Below, one piece after another: positions 7,601 to 14,660 of a stretch of 64,000 nucleotides of DNA. Both the position numbers and the translations under genes were made by a program. The stretch's first letter is position 1. Each line of letters begins with the position of its first letter. The stretch is from Vreelandella sp042466685. GTDB taxonomy: Bacteria; Pseudomonadota; Gammaproteobacteria; Pseudomonadales; Halomonadaceae. The stretch is from contig NZ_CP170448.1 of assembly GCF_042466685.1 (NCBI RefSeq), positions 2,666,001-2,730,000 of the forward strand, in the 5' to 3' direction. The notes beneath the pieces are model-generated. The model made no database searches and had not been told where the DNA came from. It saw only the letters and a list, made by a program, of their open reading frames with translations.

Positions 7601-7622
7601 TTCGTTCCCCTTTTTCTTTAGG

Positions 7623-7700
7623 CACATACGCCCTCCGTAAACAGCGCGCGGAAGGAGCGTTCTGCGACCGAAGGGAGCGAATTTAATGGCTTGGCTATGC
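7623..7700 (-). other. attC recombination site
   Basis: The 78-bp element runs from CACATAC to GCTATGC. Its right half is nearly identical to the site at 14142-14219: both contain a CGACCG(A/T)AGGGAGCGAATT stretch followed by TAATGGCTT. The left halves also match (ACGCCCTCCGTAAACAGCGCG against ACGCCGCCATAAACGGCGCG). Both outer boxes have drifted from consensus. It separates the CMD cassette from a decayed ORF. Confidence 0.8.
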
Positions 7701-7739
7701 CTGTTTGTCATCAGTGGCAGGAACCATTTGGGATCTGTG

Positions 7740-7966
7740 CTAATCAGTGATGAATAGTTTCAAAAAGTCATCTTTGGTTAGAACCGTTCCAACATAGCCA
7801 AGATCACGGAGAAGCACCACCATCAACTTACAAGTGTCCGTAGCAATTCTATTCCGTCTAGCTCGCCACTACTGGACTTAGCTTTCCACTCGCCAGAATC
7901 TATTACTGCCTCATCTGAGGCATTGAGAAAAAGCCGGTGCCCAGCTCCATCACTTATGAGTTCCAC
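7740..7966 (-). pseudogene. Decayed cassette ORF, unknown
   Basis: Two - strand frames that both read like protein together cover this stretch. The first, from GTG 7966, gives about 46 residues including AGHRLFLNASDEAVIDSGEW and ELDGIELLRTLVS, then a stop. The second gives VVLLRDLGYVGTVLTKDDF and KLFITD, ending at 7740, 40 bp from the attC site. A frameshift near 7828 would join them into one protein of about 75 residues. I do not recognise the family. The rest of the gap (7967-8148) shows no gene or repeat that I can support. Confidence 0.35.
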
Positions 7967-8148
7967 TCAGGCAGGTTGCGGCGAGATCATGGCAGGATGG
8001 TGGCTACAAGGTGGCGAAGATGCCTGTTTCTCGCCAAAGCGTGGATACAAGCTACGGAGAGAGCTCGCCTGTGGTAGTTATTCTGAAATCGGCCATATCA
8101 CCACGGCCGCTCTCAGATCCCACAGCCGCCACGAAAGCGCTACCCGCC

Positions 8149-8913
8149 CTACGCCAGGGCAGTTTTGCTGACCAGCACGACACCGAAGGCGATCAGCATC
8201 AGCAACACTACTTTGCGGAAGGTGTCGGCATCCATCCGCTGGCGCACGATACCGCCGACCTTGGTGCCGACGTACACGGGTATCAGCCCCAGCAACGAGA
8301 TCCAGATCGTTTCGGCCGTCATGAGCCCCAACTTCGCTAGGCCCACGGCCATGACCAGGCTCGAAAGGGTAAAGGAGATGTTGATCGCCTGGATAAACCG
8401 TTTGGGATCGAGTTGAAGCGCCAGCAGGAAAGGCAAGACCGGCATGACTTGCGATCCGGTCATACCATTCACCACACCGGTGAGAAAGCCGGAAACCGGT
8501 GCAAGTTTGCGGCCCAGGCTCTCCGACATCGGTTGGCCAGGGCGAAACAGCGTGAAAGCGCCGTAGCCGATAAGCACCAGACCCAGTATCGCGCCGGCGA
8601 CCAGGCTATCGATCAGATCCAGCACGGCGAGGCCGATCAGCAGGCCGGGAATGGTGGCGAGAAACATCGGCCAGAAGCGCCGCACCGTTTCCCCGAAGTG
8701 CCCTGCCTGCATCATCACGATGGCGTTACTCACCAGCGAGGGAATGATGACCAGCGGCATGGCGGATTTGAGGCCCAGCCCAAGCGCGAGGATGGGTAGC
8801 GCGGATGTTGAGAACCCCAGACCGGTCGCCCCTTTGACGAAGGCAGCCACAAGATAGGCACAGGCGATGATCAGAATCGTCTCGAAATTCACAGTGCATC
8901 CATACGGTAACAC
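8149..8913 (-). CDS. TauE/SafE family permease (sulfite/anion exporter-like)
   Basis: The 254-residue membrane protein has the TauE/SafE layout of two repeated units. The first has AAFVKGATGLGFSTSALPILAL near residues 22-43 and the second has SGFLTGVVNGMTGSQVMPVLPFLLALQL near 140-167. Family members move sulfite, sulfoacetate or other small anions across the inner membrane; the substrate here is unknown. It follows the HxlR gene on the same strand (31-bp gap) and diverges from the SDR gene, so the three may form one module under HxlR control. The module is markedly GC-richer than the cassettes around it, suggesting a different source. The start could also be at a later Met or Val codon. Confidence 0.85.
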   Translation of the reverse strand: MLPYGCTVNFETILIIACAYLVAAFVKGATGLGFSTSALPILALGLGLKSAMPLVIIPSLVSNAIVMMQAGHFGETVRRFWPMFLATIPGLLIGLAVLDLIDSLVAGAILGLVLIGYGAFTLFRPGQPMSESLGRKLAPVSGFLTGVVNGMTGSQVMPVLPFLLALQLDPKRFIQAINISFTLSSLVMAVGLAKLGLMTAETIWISLLGLIPVYVGTKVGGIVRQRMDADTFRKVVLLMLIAFGVVLVSKTALA

Positions 8914-8944
8914 TCACAGATTGGTCTTAGGCAGGCTTCGCTTC

Positions 8945-9310
8945 CTACCGGCTGGTTTTCCGGCGATCCATCGCCGCGGCAATGTCCTCTTCGTACTCTT
9001 CTCCCCAGCCGCAAAGCGGCTCCATGGCCTGCACCAGACTTACCCCAAAGGGCGTCAGCGAGTAGTCGACGCGCAGCGGGATCTCGCCATAGTCGGTGCG
9101 CTGGACAATACCGTCGGACTCCAGCTCCTTCAACTGCTGGATCAACATCTTGTCGCTCACGCCCCGGACGCTTCGCTTGAGCTCGCCATAACGCGTCGGG
9201 CCCTTGCTTAAAAAGAACAGAATCAACGGCTTCCACTTGCCGGAGATCACGTGCAGCGTCGCATGCAGGCCACAAATGAAACGTGGGTTTTCAGAGTTTA
9301 CTTTCGCCAT
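8945..9310 (-). CDS. HxlR family winged-helix transcriptional regulator
   Basis: From ATG 9310 the protein has 121 residues, usual for HxlR/DUF24 regulators. The first residues include the conserved Cys in NPRFICGLHATLHVISGKWK, which in YodB- and HypR-like members senses thiol-reactive compounds. Next come LILFFLSKGPTRYGELKRSV, the recognition helix region GVSDKMLIQQLKELESDGIV, and the wing (TPFGVSLVQAMEPL). It is divergent from the SDR gene; the intergenic region has a direct repeat that could be its operator. It probably controls the SDR gene, itself and the TauE-like permease in response to an electrophile; the signal is inference. Confidence 0.85.
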   Translation of the reverse strand: MAKVNSENPRFICGLHATLHVISGKWKPLILFFLSKGPTRYGELKRSVRGVSDKMLIQQLKELESDGIVQRTDYGEIPLRVDYSLTPFGVSLVQAMEPLCGWGEEYEEDIAAAMDRRKTSR

Positions 9311-9338
9311 AAAGGTACTTACCAAAAGGTGCATACTT
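9311..9338. promoter_or_regulatory. Candidate HxlR operator (direct repeat)
   Basis: Two copies of AAAGGTRC followed by TACT-like bases lie in tandem, 14 bp apart (AAAGGTACTTACC at 9311 and AAAGGTGCATACT at 9325). They sit directly in front of the HxlR start codon and about 65 bp upstream of the SDR start. Tandem half-sites between divergent genes fit a dimeric winged-helix regulator. No binding data exist here. Confidence 0.4.
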
Positions 9339-9403
9339 GAACATTTGTAAGCGGTTTATATATTGTGAAAGCGCATCGAGTCAACACACACGGAGACCCA
9401 ACC

Positions 9404-10138
9404 ATGAATCGACTAAACGGTAAAATTGCACTAATCACTGGCGGAGCCAGCGGCATCGGCCTGGCCTCGGCCCAACGCCTCATCGACGAAGGCGCCTTCG
9501 TCTTCATTGTCGGACGGCGCCAGGAGGCCCTCGACAACGCAGCTGAGGCATTGGGATCCAACGCCTGGGGCATCCAGGCGGATGTAACGAAGCCGGAGGA
9601 TCTCGAACGCGTATTCGAGACAGTCCAGAAAGAGAAAGGCCGCCTGGACGTACTGGTGGCCAACGCGGGCGTCGGCGAATTCGCCAGCCTGGGAGAGATC
9701 ACTGAGGAGCACTACGACTACATCTTCGACATCAACGTCAAAGGCACCCTCTTCACCGTCCAGAAGGCCCTCCCCCTGATGACGAACGGTGGCTCCATCA
9801 TCCTCACCGGTTCCACGGTCGGCAGCATGGGCACCCCCGCGATGAGCATCTACAGCGCCTCCAAGGCGGCCGTCCGAAATCTGGTGCGCAGTTGGGCCTA
9901 TGATCTCAGGAGCACCGGCATCCGCGTAAACGTCATGTCTCCTGGCCCGACCAAAACAGACAAGTTGATCGAATTGCTCCCATCCGACGCCCTGAGAGAG
10001 ATGAAACGGAGCGTACCGCTTGAGCGTCTGGGCGATCCCCAAGAAACCGCAGGCGCGGTGGCATTCCTGGCGTCCGACGATAGCAGCTTTATGACAGGAA
10101 GCGAGGTGTTCGTTGATGGGGGCTACGCGCAGGTTTAG
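9404..10138 (+). CDS. SDR family NAD(P)-dependent oxidoreductase
   Basis: The start at ATG 9404 (GGAGA upstream) gives 244 residues, a classical short-chain dehydrogenase. The cofactor motif is TGGASGIG (residues 11-18). NNAG-type support appears as VANAGVGE. The catalytic Ser is in LTGSTVGS and YxxxK in YSASKAAV (about residues 150-154), and a PGPTKTD loop follows. The C-terminus has the usual FMTGSEVFVDGGYAQV. An Arg after the second strand (VGRRQEAL) suggests NADP(H). It would reduce or oxidise a carbonyl or alcohol; the substrate is unknown. It diverges from the HxlR gene, a common pairing for detoxifying reductases. Confidence 0.88.
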   Translation: MNRLNGKIALITGGASGIGLASAQRLIDEGAFVFIVGRRQEALDNAAEALGSNAWGIQADVTKPEDLERVFETVQKEKGRLDVLVANAGVGEFASLGEITEEHYDYIFDINVKGTLFTVQKALPLMTNGGSIILTGSTVGSMGTPAMSIYSASKAAVRNLVRSWAYDLRSTGIRVNVMSPGPTKTDKLIELLPSDALREMKRSVPLERLGDPQETAGAVAFLASDDSSFMTGSEVFVDGGYAQV

Positions 10139-10170
10139 GGGTTAGGCGGAGAACGGGAGGCAATGAACCC

Positions 10171-10266
10171 AAAGGGGTCAGATAGATTTTAGATCAGTCA
10201 GCTTGGTTAAAAAAAATCAACCTGCCTCATTTACATTGATCAAAATAAACTCGATCTGCCCCCTTT
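10171..10266. repeat. 20-bp imperfect inverted repeats around an AT-rich core
   Basis: The left arm AAAGGGGTCAGATAGATTTT (10171-10190) and the right arm at 10247-10266 are inverted copies matching at about 16 of 20 positions, separated by 56 AT-rich bases. GGGGTCAGAT-type termini are familiar from REP-like and RAYT-associated elements. No transposase is present, so it would be a non-autonomous relic. Confidence 0.45.
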
Positions 10267-10284
10267 CATTTTGGCTTCCCTTAC

Positions 10285-10362
10285 ACACAACGTCTGCCGT
10301 CACCGATGACAAAGCCGGAGCGAAGCGGAGGTTTTGGGATCCGGTGCACGGCTTGGTTATAC
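10285..10362 (-). other. attC recombination site
   Basis: The 78-bp palindromic element runs from ACACAAC (10285-10291) to GTTATAC (10356-10362). The core contains CCGGAGCGAAGCGGAGG, closely similar to the core at 13440-13516. Arms GCCGTCACCG and CCGGTGCACGGC pair. The stop codon of the higA remnant lies inside the right box. Confidence 0.8.
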
Positions 10363-10671
10363 AGCATGTAGCGGCTTGATTCGATCCACTTCTTCCTTGA
10401 CCGATTGCGCGGCCATCTAAAGATCAACAGATCGCTGTGCGTTCAGCCAGAATTCCGGCGAGTTACCAAACAAGCGAGCAAGCCGGAGCGCCATTTCAGG
10501 GCTAACAGCACTACATTCGCGCAATAATTTATTAACTGACTGACGAGAGACACCCAAAGGTTCGGCCTACCCCGAAACCGTCAGTCCATAATCCGGAAGA
10601 AAATCTTCCCTCAGCATTTCGCCAGGATGTGTGGGGTTGCGTTGCATACCGGTCGTATTAAGAATAGACAT
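10357..10671 (-). pseudogene. higA: HigA/VapI-type antitoxin with two in-frame amber stops
   Basis: The frame from ATG 10671 to TAA 10357 encodes about 104 codons of a HigA-like HTH antitoxin. It starts RNPTHPGEMLREDFLPDYGL, the family N-terminus, followed by LGVSRQSVNKLL (the HTH) and PEMALRLARLFGNSPEFWLN. Two internal TAG codons interrupt it. One lies after LTVSG, where a Leu is expected (SGLAEPLGVS); the other follows QRSVDL, where Trp is expected. Both amber codons are one substitution from the expected codons. The HTH-containing part therefore cannot be made without suppression. It is the antitoxin half of a higBA cassette with its own attC site; HigAB pairs are frequent in chromosomal integrons. 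Confidence 0.8.
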
Positions 10672-10684
10672 ATCATAACCTCAC

Positions 10685-10798
10685 TCAGTGGTAGTCACAC
10701 ACTTCGACTTCATACGCATCATCACCTTCAAAACTAAAACAGATACGCCACTGATCATTGATTGAAATTGCGTGCTGCCCCTGCCTGTTTCCCGTCCG
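10685..10798 (-). pseudogene. higB: HigB toxin C-terminal remnant
   Basis: About 38 codons upstream of higA read as the C-terminal half of a HigB/RelE-type mRNA interferase. They include RQGQHAISINDQWRICFSFE, a DDAYEVEVCDYH ending and a stop at 10685-10687. The usual N-terminal half (about 50 residues including the first helix) is missing; upstream bases merge into the AT-rich promoter region of the next + strand gene. With toxin truncated and antitoxin interrupted, the pair is probably dead. Confidence 0.65.
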
Positions 10799-10929
10799 AA
10801 CGCGCCAGGTGTTTTTTCAACCACTCGTTAGTTGCGAAAAGCTACGTAAATAATTTTTAAATTTATATATGTGTTAAGCCCGCCTTATATACAATATTCG
10901 CACGCATTTAAAACACAGGGTATGTGAAT

Positions 10930-12861
10930 ATGAAAGTCGCGAGTAAGTCAATGATAGTGCTTATAGTCGCCTTGGCGTGTATTGGTTTAGTTATTACAAA
11001 TCAAGGCTCTAATGGGCAAAGTGCGAATGCCTCGCAGGTTTCATTAGACGCTCCAGGGAGGAGTAGTATGCAACAGCTATTCAAACAACATCAGGCTACT
11101 TACGAAAGTCGACAACAGGCCTTAGCCGAGCTTGATGATGGCGCGTTACGTGAGCTTTTATCTTATGAGGCGCGTAACGCCTACTTTTCTACTATTAATA
11201 CCTTTCACTTATACGGCCAGCCAGGTGATATTGAGTTTAGCTTACCGCGCGTATACAGGCTGTCTGATTATGCTGATGTAACATCATTGCAGCAGGCTTT
11301 TGTCGGCAGTATTCAAGCCTTTAACACGCATAATAACCCGTTATGTATGCGTCACACCGGCAACCAGGGCATGCAGATTCAGCGTCCTTTTCGCTTGCCG
11401 ATACGTCACCGCGTTGACTATAAAAACATTGAACTCGCAAACGGTGAAATACTAACCTTGCCGGATACGCATCAGCGTGAAACCCAAGCTGAGCGAGTGA
11501 TTCTGGCTGGCGATACCTATTGCTATCTTGGCCAGGATGAAGACGCCGAGCCGCCGGCAGTGCGCTTACAGGGTGAGTTTAAGGCCCAACTACCCAGCGA
11601 CGTCATCACCTTCAATTTCAGTGCAAACGATGTTGGACAAACCTTCGAACAGGGTGGCGTGCGTGTTTTGCTAGAGGCTTTTGGCACTGTTTCATTCGCG
11701 TTGAGAATTGAAACCGACGAAGGCAGCACCATTGAATGGCTTGACCAGGATATAGTGACCGATGCCCAAGATAGCCAAGGTCACTATTTAGCCCATGTAC
11801 AGAGCGAGCGTGATCCGCTTTATGTGTATGAACGCATCAATACTCTGTTAGATGATTTATTTCAACGCCTGGCACAGAACGATTTGGACTATGACACGGC
11901 GCTGGCCGAGCTAGAGGCGCTCGATAGCGAGCTTGCGGCTGCACGTGGCGATGCTCAGTTCGTTGCCAGTAGCTTTAACGGCCCCGTTGCGCAGGGGCAA
12001 GTGACGTTACTGGTTTACCGCGAAGATAGCCAAATCGTTGAGCAAGCGTTAGATATTCCGGTGCATAATATGCCGACGGCTCATCGGGCGGACGACGGTT
12101 TGGCGCAATTACCCGAGATTGAACCCACTGCACCCGTTTACTCAGGCCAACTACCCCTACGCGCTGAGCGCACCGAACTTGAGGCTGACGAATTAGCCGA
12201 GGCGGTGCAAGTGGCACGGCACTTAATGCCAGGAGACGTAAGCCACGTTGAACTTGATTACCCTGGGCAAGTCGCGTGGTATTACCCACCCGTGCAAAGC
12301 GACTTACTGATCGACCGTCGTAATCGCATGTGGATGCCGACCATGGCGCTTTTCGAGTTTTTCGATGTTGAGGGCAATCCAGTTAAAGACCCTGAGCAAA
12401 GCAACCTGCAAGCGGAAAAGCTAGGCTTTGAAGTAAATTCAAAAACGGTGCAGTCGATCCATATGATTGGGCGCTTCAACTATGACCCTGAGCGCTTTAC
12501 GGGCGTACCCGTTAGAATGACCGCACAGGTTCATATGGCGCTGGCAAGTAACTTGACCAAGCAAGCATACGCAGTGGATGAATTACCCGTAGGGATGAGC
12601 TTTGAGCACAACCGTTTGGTGATTGATTACTCGGAATTTGAGCCAGTTGAGTCAAATTCGTCACCTAACTTGCGACGCAATCATGTATTTGCACGTGACG
12701 AGCAAGGGTATCTTTCAGAGATGACATTCCACAGTTTACAGGGCGCAGGACAATCAAGCGTCGATGTGTATTATTTTTACGGCCAGCCCTCTAGTATTGA
12801 GGTCTGGTATTTAGGTGAGCTGGATACGCCTGTGTACCCTATAGATGTGAGCCTTGATTAA
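10930..12861 (+). CDS. Exported protein of unknown family (643 residues)
   Basis: I do not recognise this protein. ATG 10930 is preferred because AGGG lies 9 bases upstream; GTG 10924 in the same frame is too close. The N-terminus has a signal or anchor segment (SMIVLIVALACIGLVIT), then a low-complexity Ser/Gln/Ala linker, so the rest is probably periplasmic. It is acidic, with two cysteines (NPLCMRH and DTYCYLG) that might form a disulfide. An acidic helical stretch (DYDTALAELEALDSELAAA) lies near the middle, and beta-rich segments such as QVHMALASNLT follow. Codon use looks like the host. It is the longest gene of the cassette region and points against the cassettes. The 130 bp upstream are AT-rich and probably hold its promoter. 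Confidence 0.75.
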   Translation: MKVASKSMIVLIVALACIGLVITNQGSNGQSANASQVSLDAPGRSSMQQLFKQHQATYESRQQALAELDDGALRELLSYEARNAYFSTINTFHLYGQPGDIEFSLPRVYRLSDYADVTSLQQAFVGSIQAFNTHNNPLCMRHTGNQGMQIQRPFRLPIRHRVDYKNIELANGEILTLPDTHQRETQAERVILAGDTYCYLGQDEDAEPPAVRLQGEFKAQLPSDVITFNFSANDVGQTFEQGGVRVLLEAFGTVSFALRIETDEGSTIEWLDQDIVTDAQDSQGHYLAHVQSERDPLYVYERINTLLDDLFQRLAQNDLDYDTALAELEALDSELAAARGDAQFVASSFNGPVAQGQVTLLVYREDSQIVEQALDIPVHNMPTAHRADDGLAQLPEIEPTAPVYSGQLPLRAERTELEADELAEAVQVARHLMPGDVSHVELDYPGQVAWYYPPVQSDLLIDRRNRMWMPTMALFEFFDVEGNPVKDPEQSNLQAEKLGFEVNSKTVQSIHMIGRFNYDPERFTGVPVRMTAQVHMALASNLTKQAYAVDELPVGMSFEHNRLVIDYSEFEPVESNSSPNLRRNHVFARDEQGYLSEMTFHSLQGAGQSSVDVYYFYGQPSSIEVWYLGELDTPVYPIDVSLD

Positions 12862-13085
12862 TCACGCCTATGCGAGTGCCAGGCCTGGCCTGGCACGTAT
12901 TGTGGACGCAGCAGGCCCACTACATTTTGGGAGTTTTCGGGGTTAGGCCACCACCTCAGACCATATTGTTTGAGACGATGGCGTATATTGCACCGTCGAT
13001 CCAGCCCACATTCGGAAAAAGGCTCGTCGTCTATCCAAATTAAAGAGGTTGAAAGATCTAATGCTTCTGCGGCTCGCAATTTCAT
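12858..13085 (-). CDS. Hypothetical cassette protein (75 residues)
   Basis: A 75-codon frame starts at ATG 13085, 13 bases downstream of the attC site at 13097-13147, which is where a cassette gene normally starts. The first part (MKLRAAEALDLS, LIWIDDEPFSE) reads like folded protein with an acidic WIDDE motif. The last 30 residues look like translated non-coding sequence, and the frame overlaps the palindrome after the convergent gene. The gene may be truncated, with its own attC lost. Family unknown. Confidence 0.4.
   Translation of the reverse strand: MKLRAAEALDLSTSLIWIDDEPFSECGLDRRCNIRHRLKQYGLRWWPNPENSQNVVGLLRPQYVPGQAWHSHRRD
12876..12896 (+). terminator. Palindrome after the exported-protein gene
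   Basis: A 21-bp palindrome, GTGCCAGG-CCTGG-CCTGGCAC, starts 15 bases after the stop codon. It lacks a U-tract, so it may be a weak terminator, or the core of an eroded attC element ending at GTTAGGC (12942-12948). Confidence 0.35.
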
Positions 13086-13096
13086 TCCATTTTACG

Positions 13097-13147
13097 CTCT
13101 AACGTTTAAAATCAGCCGTGCCAAAGGCATCGGCTGGATTGTTAGAT
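13097..13147 (-). other. attC recombination site (short)
   Basis: A 51-bp palindrome runs from CTCTAAC (13097-13103) to a perfect GTTAGAT (13141-13147). Paired arms CAGCCG(TGCC) and GGCATCGGCTG surround a short loop. The stop of the 86-residue gene lies three bases beyond its right end. Confidence 0.75.
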
Positions 13148-13149
13148 GC

Positions 13150-13410
13150 TTATCCTCTTTCCTCTTCGAGTCTTTTTGCAAACTTTGTTATTTCTCTTGC
13201 GAACTTTTTTAGAAATTTTGGGTCGGATGGTATTTCAAAACTAGTGTATGAATCTCCAGCTTTATTGCCAGCATAGTGCATTATTGCCGTTGCGTAGTCA
13301 TACGTTATATAGATCCCGCTTGGGTTCATATTGAACTTCTTCTCTCTGCCAATAACCAGAACAGAAAAATCATTGGGAAGTGGAATAAAATGGCCTTTTT
13401 GATTTTTCAA
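13150..13410 (-). CDS. Hypothetical cassette protein (86 residues)
   Basis: The 86-residue product is mixed alpha/beta by eye: strands in FIPLPNDFSVLVIGR and GIYITYDYATAIMHYAG, then a basic C-terminal helix (PKFLKKFAREITKFAKRLEE). I do not recognise the family. The best start is TTG 13410, because a strong AGAGG lies six bases upstream and no ATG fits. The gene is flanked by attC sites at 13097-13147 and 13440-13516, so it is a complete single-gene cassette. Confidence 0.65.
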   Translation of the reverse strand: MKNQKGHFIPLPNDFSVLVIGREKKFNMNPSGIYITYDYATAIMHYAGNKAGDSYTSFEIPSDPKFLKKFAREITKFAKRLEEERG

Positions 13411-13439
13411 TGTCTACCTCTGACTGTAAATTATTTGAC

Positions 13440-13516
13440 ATCTAACGCCTAAGGCACCGGCAGCAAAACCAGAGCGAAGCGGCGGTTTCGATGTCCGGTG
13501 CCTTTATTTGTTAGGC
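13440..13516 (-). other. attC recombination site
   Basis: The 77-bp palindromic element has perfect boxes ATCTAAC (13440-13446) and GTTAGGC (13510-13516). Long arms (AAGGCACCGG and CCGGTGCCTTT) pair around the core CAGAGCGAAGCGGCGG. This is the clearest attC site of the window. Confidence 0.9.
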
Positions 13517-13531
13517 GACGATGCTGGATAT

Positions 13532-14122
13532 TTAGCGCCATATTACTTCGCCCGGACCATTACTACTTGGAAACTGCCACCCCATATGAGTTACAGTATT
13601 TATTACGGCACAGATTAACTCTACTGCATGCTTTTGAACCTGGTTCAGAAAAGCAACATCAATTGATGTTTCAAAAACCTCTTTCTGGCCATTTACAAAG
13701 AACGGAGTTGACGCCCCGTTACTATCTGGCATACGCCATGAGCCATGACACAAAACATTACGTATTTTCGATGCGGCTCGAAGGTCATTTATTAAGTCAT
13801 CAAGATTCTCTATTGTCGCGTTTGAATTATCGCGTACAGATTTTCCGTAGGTGTTTATTAACGCGCCAAGCTGATCAGACAGGGATCTCTCTAGCTTAGG
13901 AACCCACTTTGAGTATGCTTCTTCGATTTCAGCTTCGCTGTACTCCGTAGTAGCGGTAAAAGCGAAAATAGCTTTTACCAACACTTCTTCGAGGAACCCA
14001 AATGTGGCAACTGTTCTACCCAAACACTCCCAAAATTCTGTCCCATGAGCATGTGTAGGAAAACCCACAGGTAGAGTGTTTTGATTTACGACGCTTTTGA
14101 CTGGTTCCTTAACTGTCATCAT
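13532..14122 (-). CDS. Cassette protein with HEPN-like RNxxxH motif
   Basis: The 196-residue protein is mostly helical. It begins with a linker (PVGFPTHAHGTEFWECLGRT), then helices ATFGFLEEVLVKAIFAFTAT, EAEIEEAYSKWVPKLERSL, NLDDLINDLRAASKIRNVLCHGSW, and a C-terminal helix HAVELICAVINTVTHMGW. The segment IRNVLCHG at about residue 120 matches R-N-x-x-x-H, the signature of HEPN domains, which often act as ribonucleases in toxin-antitoxin, abortive-infection and CRISPR-linked systems. The assignment is by motif and helical context only. No nucleotidyltransferase (MNT) partner is next to it. It is a single-gene cassette between the attC sites at 13440 and 14142. Confidence 0.65.
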   Translation of the reverse strand: MMTVKEPVKSVVNQNTLPVGFPTHAHGTEFWECLGRTVATFGFLEEVLVKAIFAFTATTEYSEAEIEEAYSKWVPKLERSLSDQLGALINTYGKSVRDNSNATIENLDDLINDLRAASKIRNVLCHGSWRMPDSNGASTPFFVNGQKEVFETSIDVAFLNQVQKHAVELICAVINTVTHMGWQFPSSNGPGEVIWR

Positions 14123-14141
14123 GCCTCCGAGTTGAGTAATC

Positions 14142-14219
14142 GCCTAACGCCGCCATAAACGGCGCGAGCTTGCGAGCGTCCGGCGACCGTAGGGAGCGAA
14201 TTTAATGGCTTTGTTATAC
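14142..14219 (-). other. attC recombination site of the first cassette
   Basis: The 78-bp element has boxes GCCTAAC (14142-14148) and GTTATAC (14213-14219). The arms CGCCGCCATAAACGGCGCG and CGGCGACCGTAGGGAGCG are imperfectly paired. It is a sister of the site at 7623-7700. The TAA stop of the nuclease-like gene is inside the right box. Confidence 0.85.
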
Positions 14220-14660
14220 CCACTGCACACTCTCAATGATGGGCTCCCCGCCGGTTCTCACCTTTACAAAAATGGCAAATTGGTACCCCAATTGCTCCTT
14301 AAAAGCATGTAGCTTTTCTAAATCGTAATCATCAGTCTCTTGACTGGTAGTCTTTTTCATCTCTATGACAACAAAGTTATCATCCGTACCTCGACGATGA
14401 ACGATAATGTCTGGGAATACAGTCGTAGCCTGGGTGTCGTCGGACAGAACTCTTCGCCTTCTTATATTCAGCCTCTTTGGATCATCATGATTGCGATTGT
14501 ATTCACAATCTACATTCCATCCGGGAAAAAATGGCTCCAGATAAGACGCCAGCCTATGAGAGATAGATCTTTCGTTAACATCCATAACGAGAATAGCACT
14601 GTCAGATCGCAGCAATTGCTCCAATGCGTTGTCCAAGGCCGACTCTACTATCTCTCTCAC
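14214..14660 (-). CDS. PD-(D/E)xK nuclease-like cassette protein
   Basis: The first cassette gene next to intI encodes about 148 residues from GTG 14660 (AGGA nine bases upstream). The frame is open to ATG 14729, but that would place the start inside the presumed attI region. The N-terminal helix (VREIVESALDNALEQLLR) leads to a DVNERSISHRLASYLEPFF segment. The core TVFPDIIVHRRG plus FVVIEMKK gives a PD-x(n)-E-x-K arrangement typical of the restriction-endonuclease fold. A charged helix and GYQFAIFVKV strand follow. I recall similar hypothetical proteins elsewhere. Nuclease activity is plausible but unproven; no methyltransferase partner is present. Confidence 0.7.
   Translation of the reverse strand: MREIVESALDNALEQLLRSDSAILVMDVNERSISHRLASYLEPFFPGWNVDCEYNRNHDDPKRLNIRRRRVLSDDTQATTVFPDIIVHRRGTDDNFVVIEMKKTTSQETDDYDLEKLHAFKEQLGYQFAIFVKVRTGGEPIIESVQWV

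Noticed and set aside
7923..8171. + strand ORF of 82 codons left of the TauE-like gene
   Set aside because: No start signal, composition unlike protein, and it overlaps the decayed - strand ORF and the TauE-like gene end.
10141..10147. GTTAGGC after the SDR gene as an attC end
   Set aside because: No matching left box or paired arms; the SDR coding region lies where the other arm should be.
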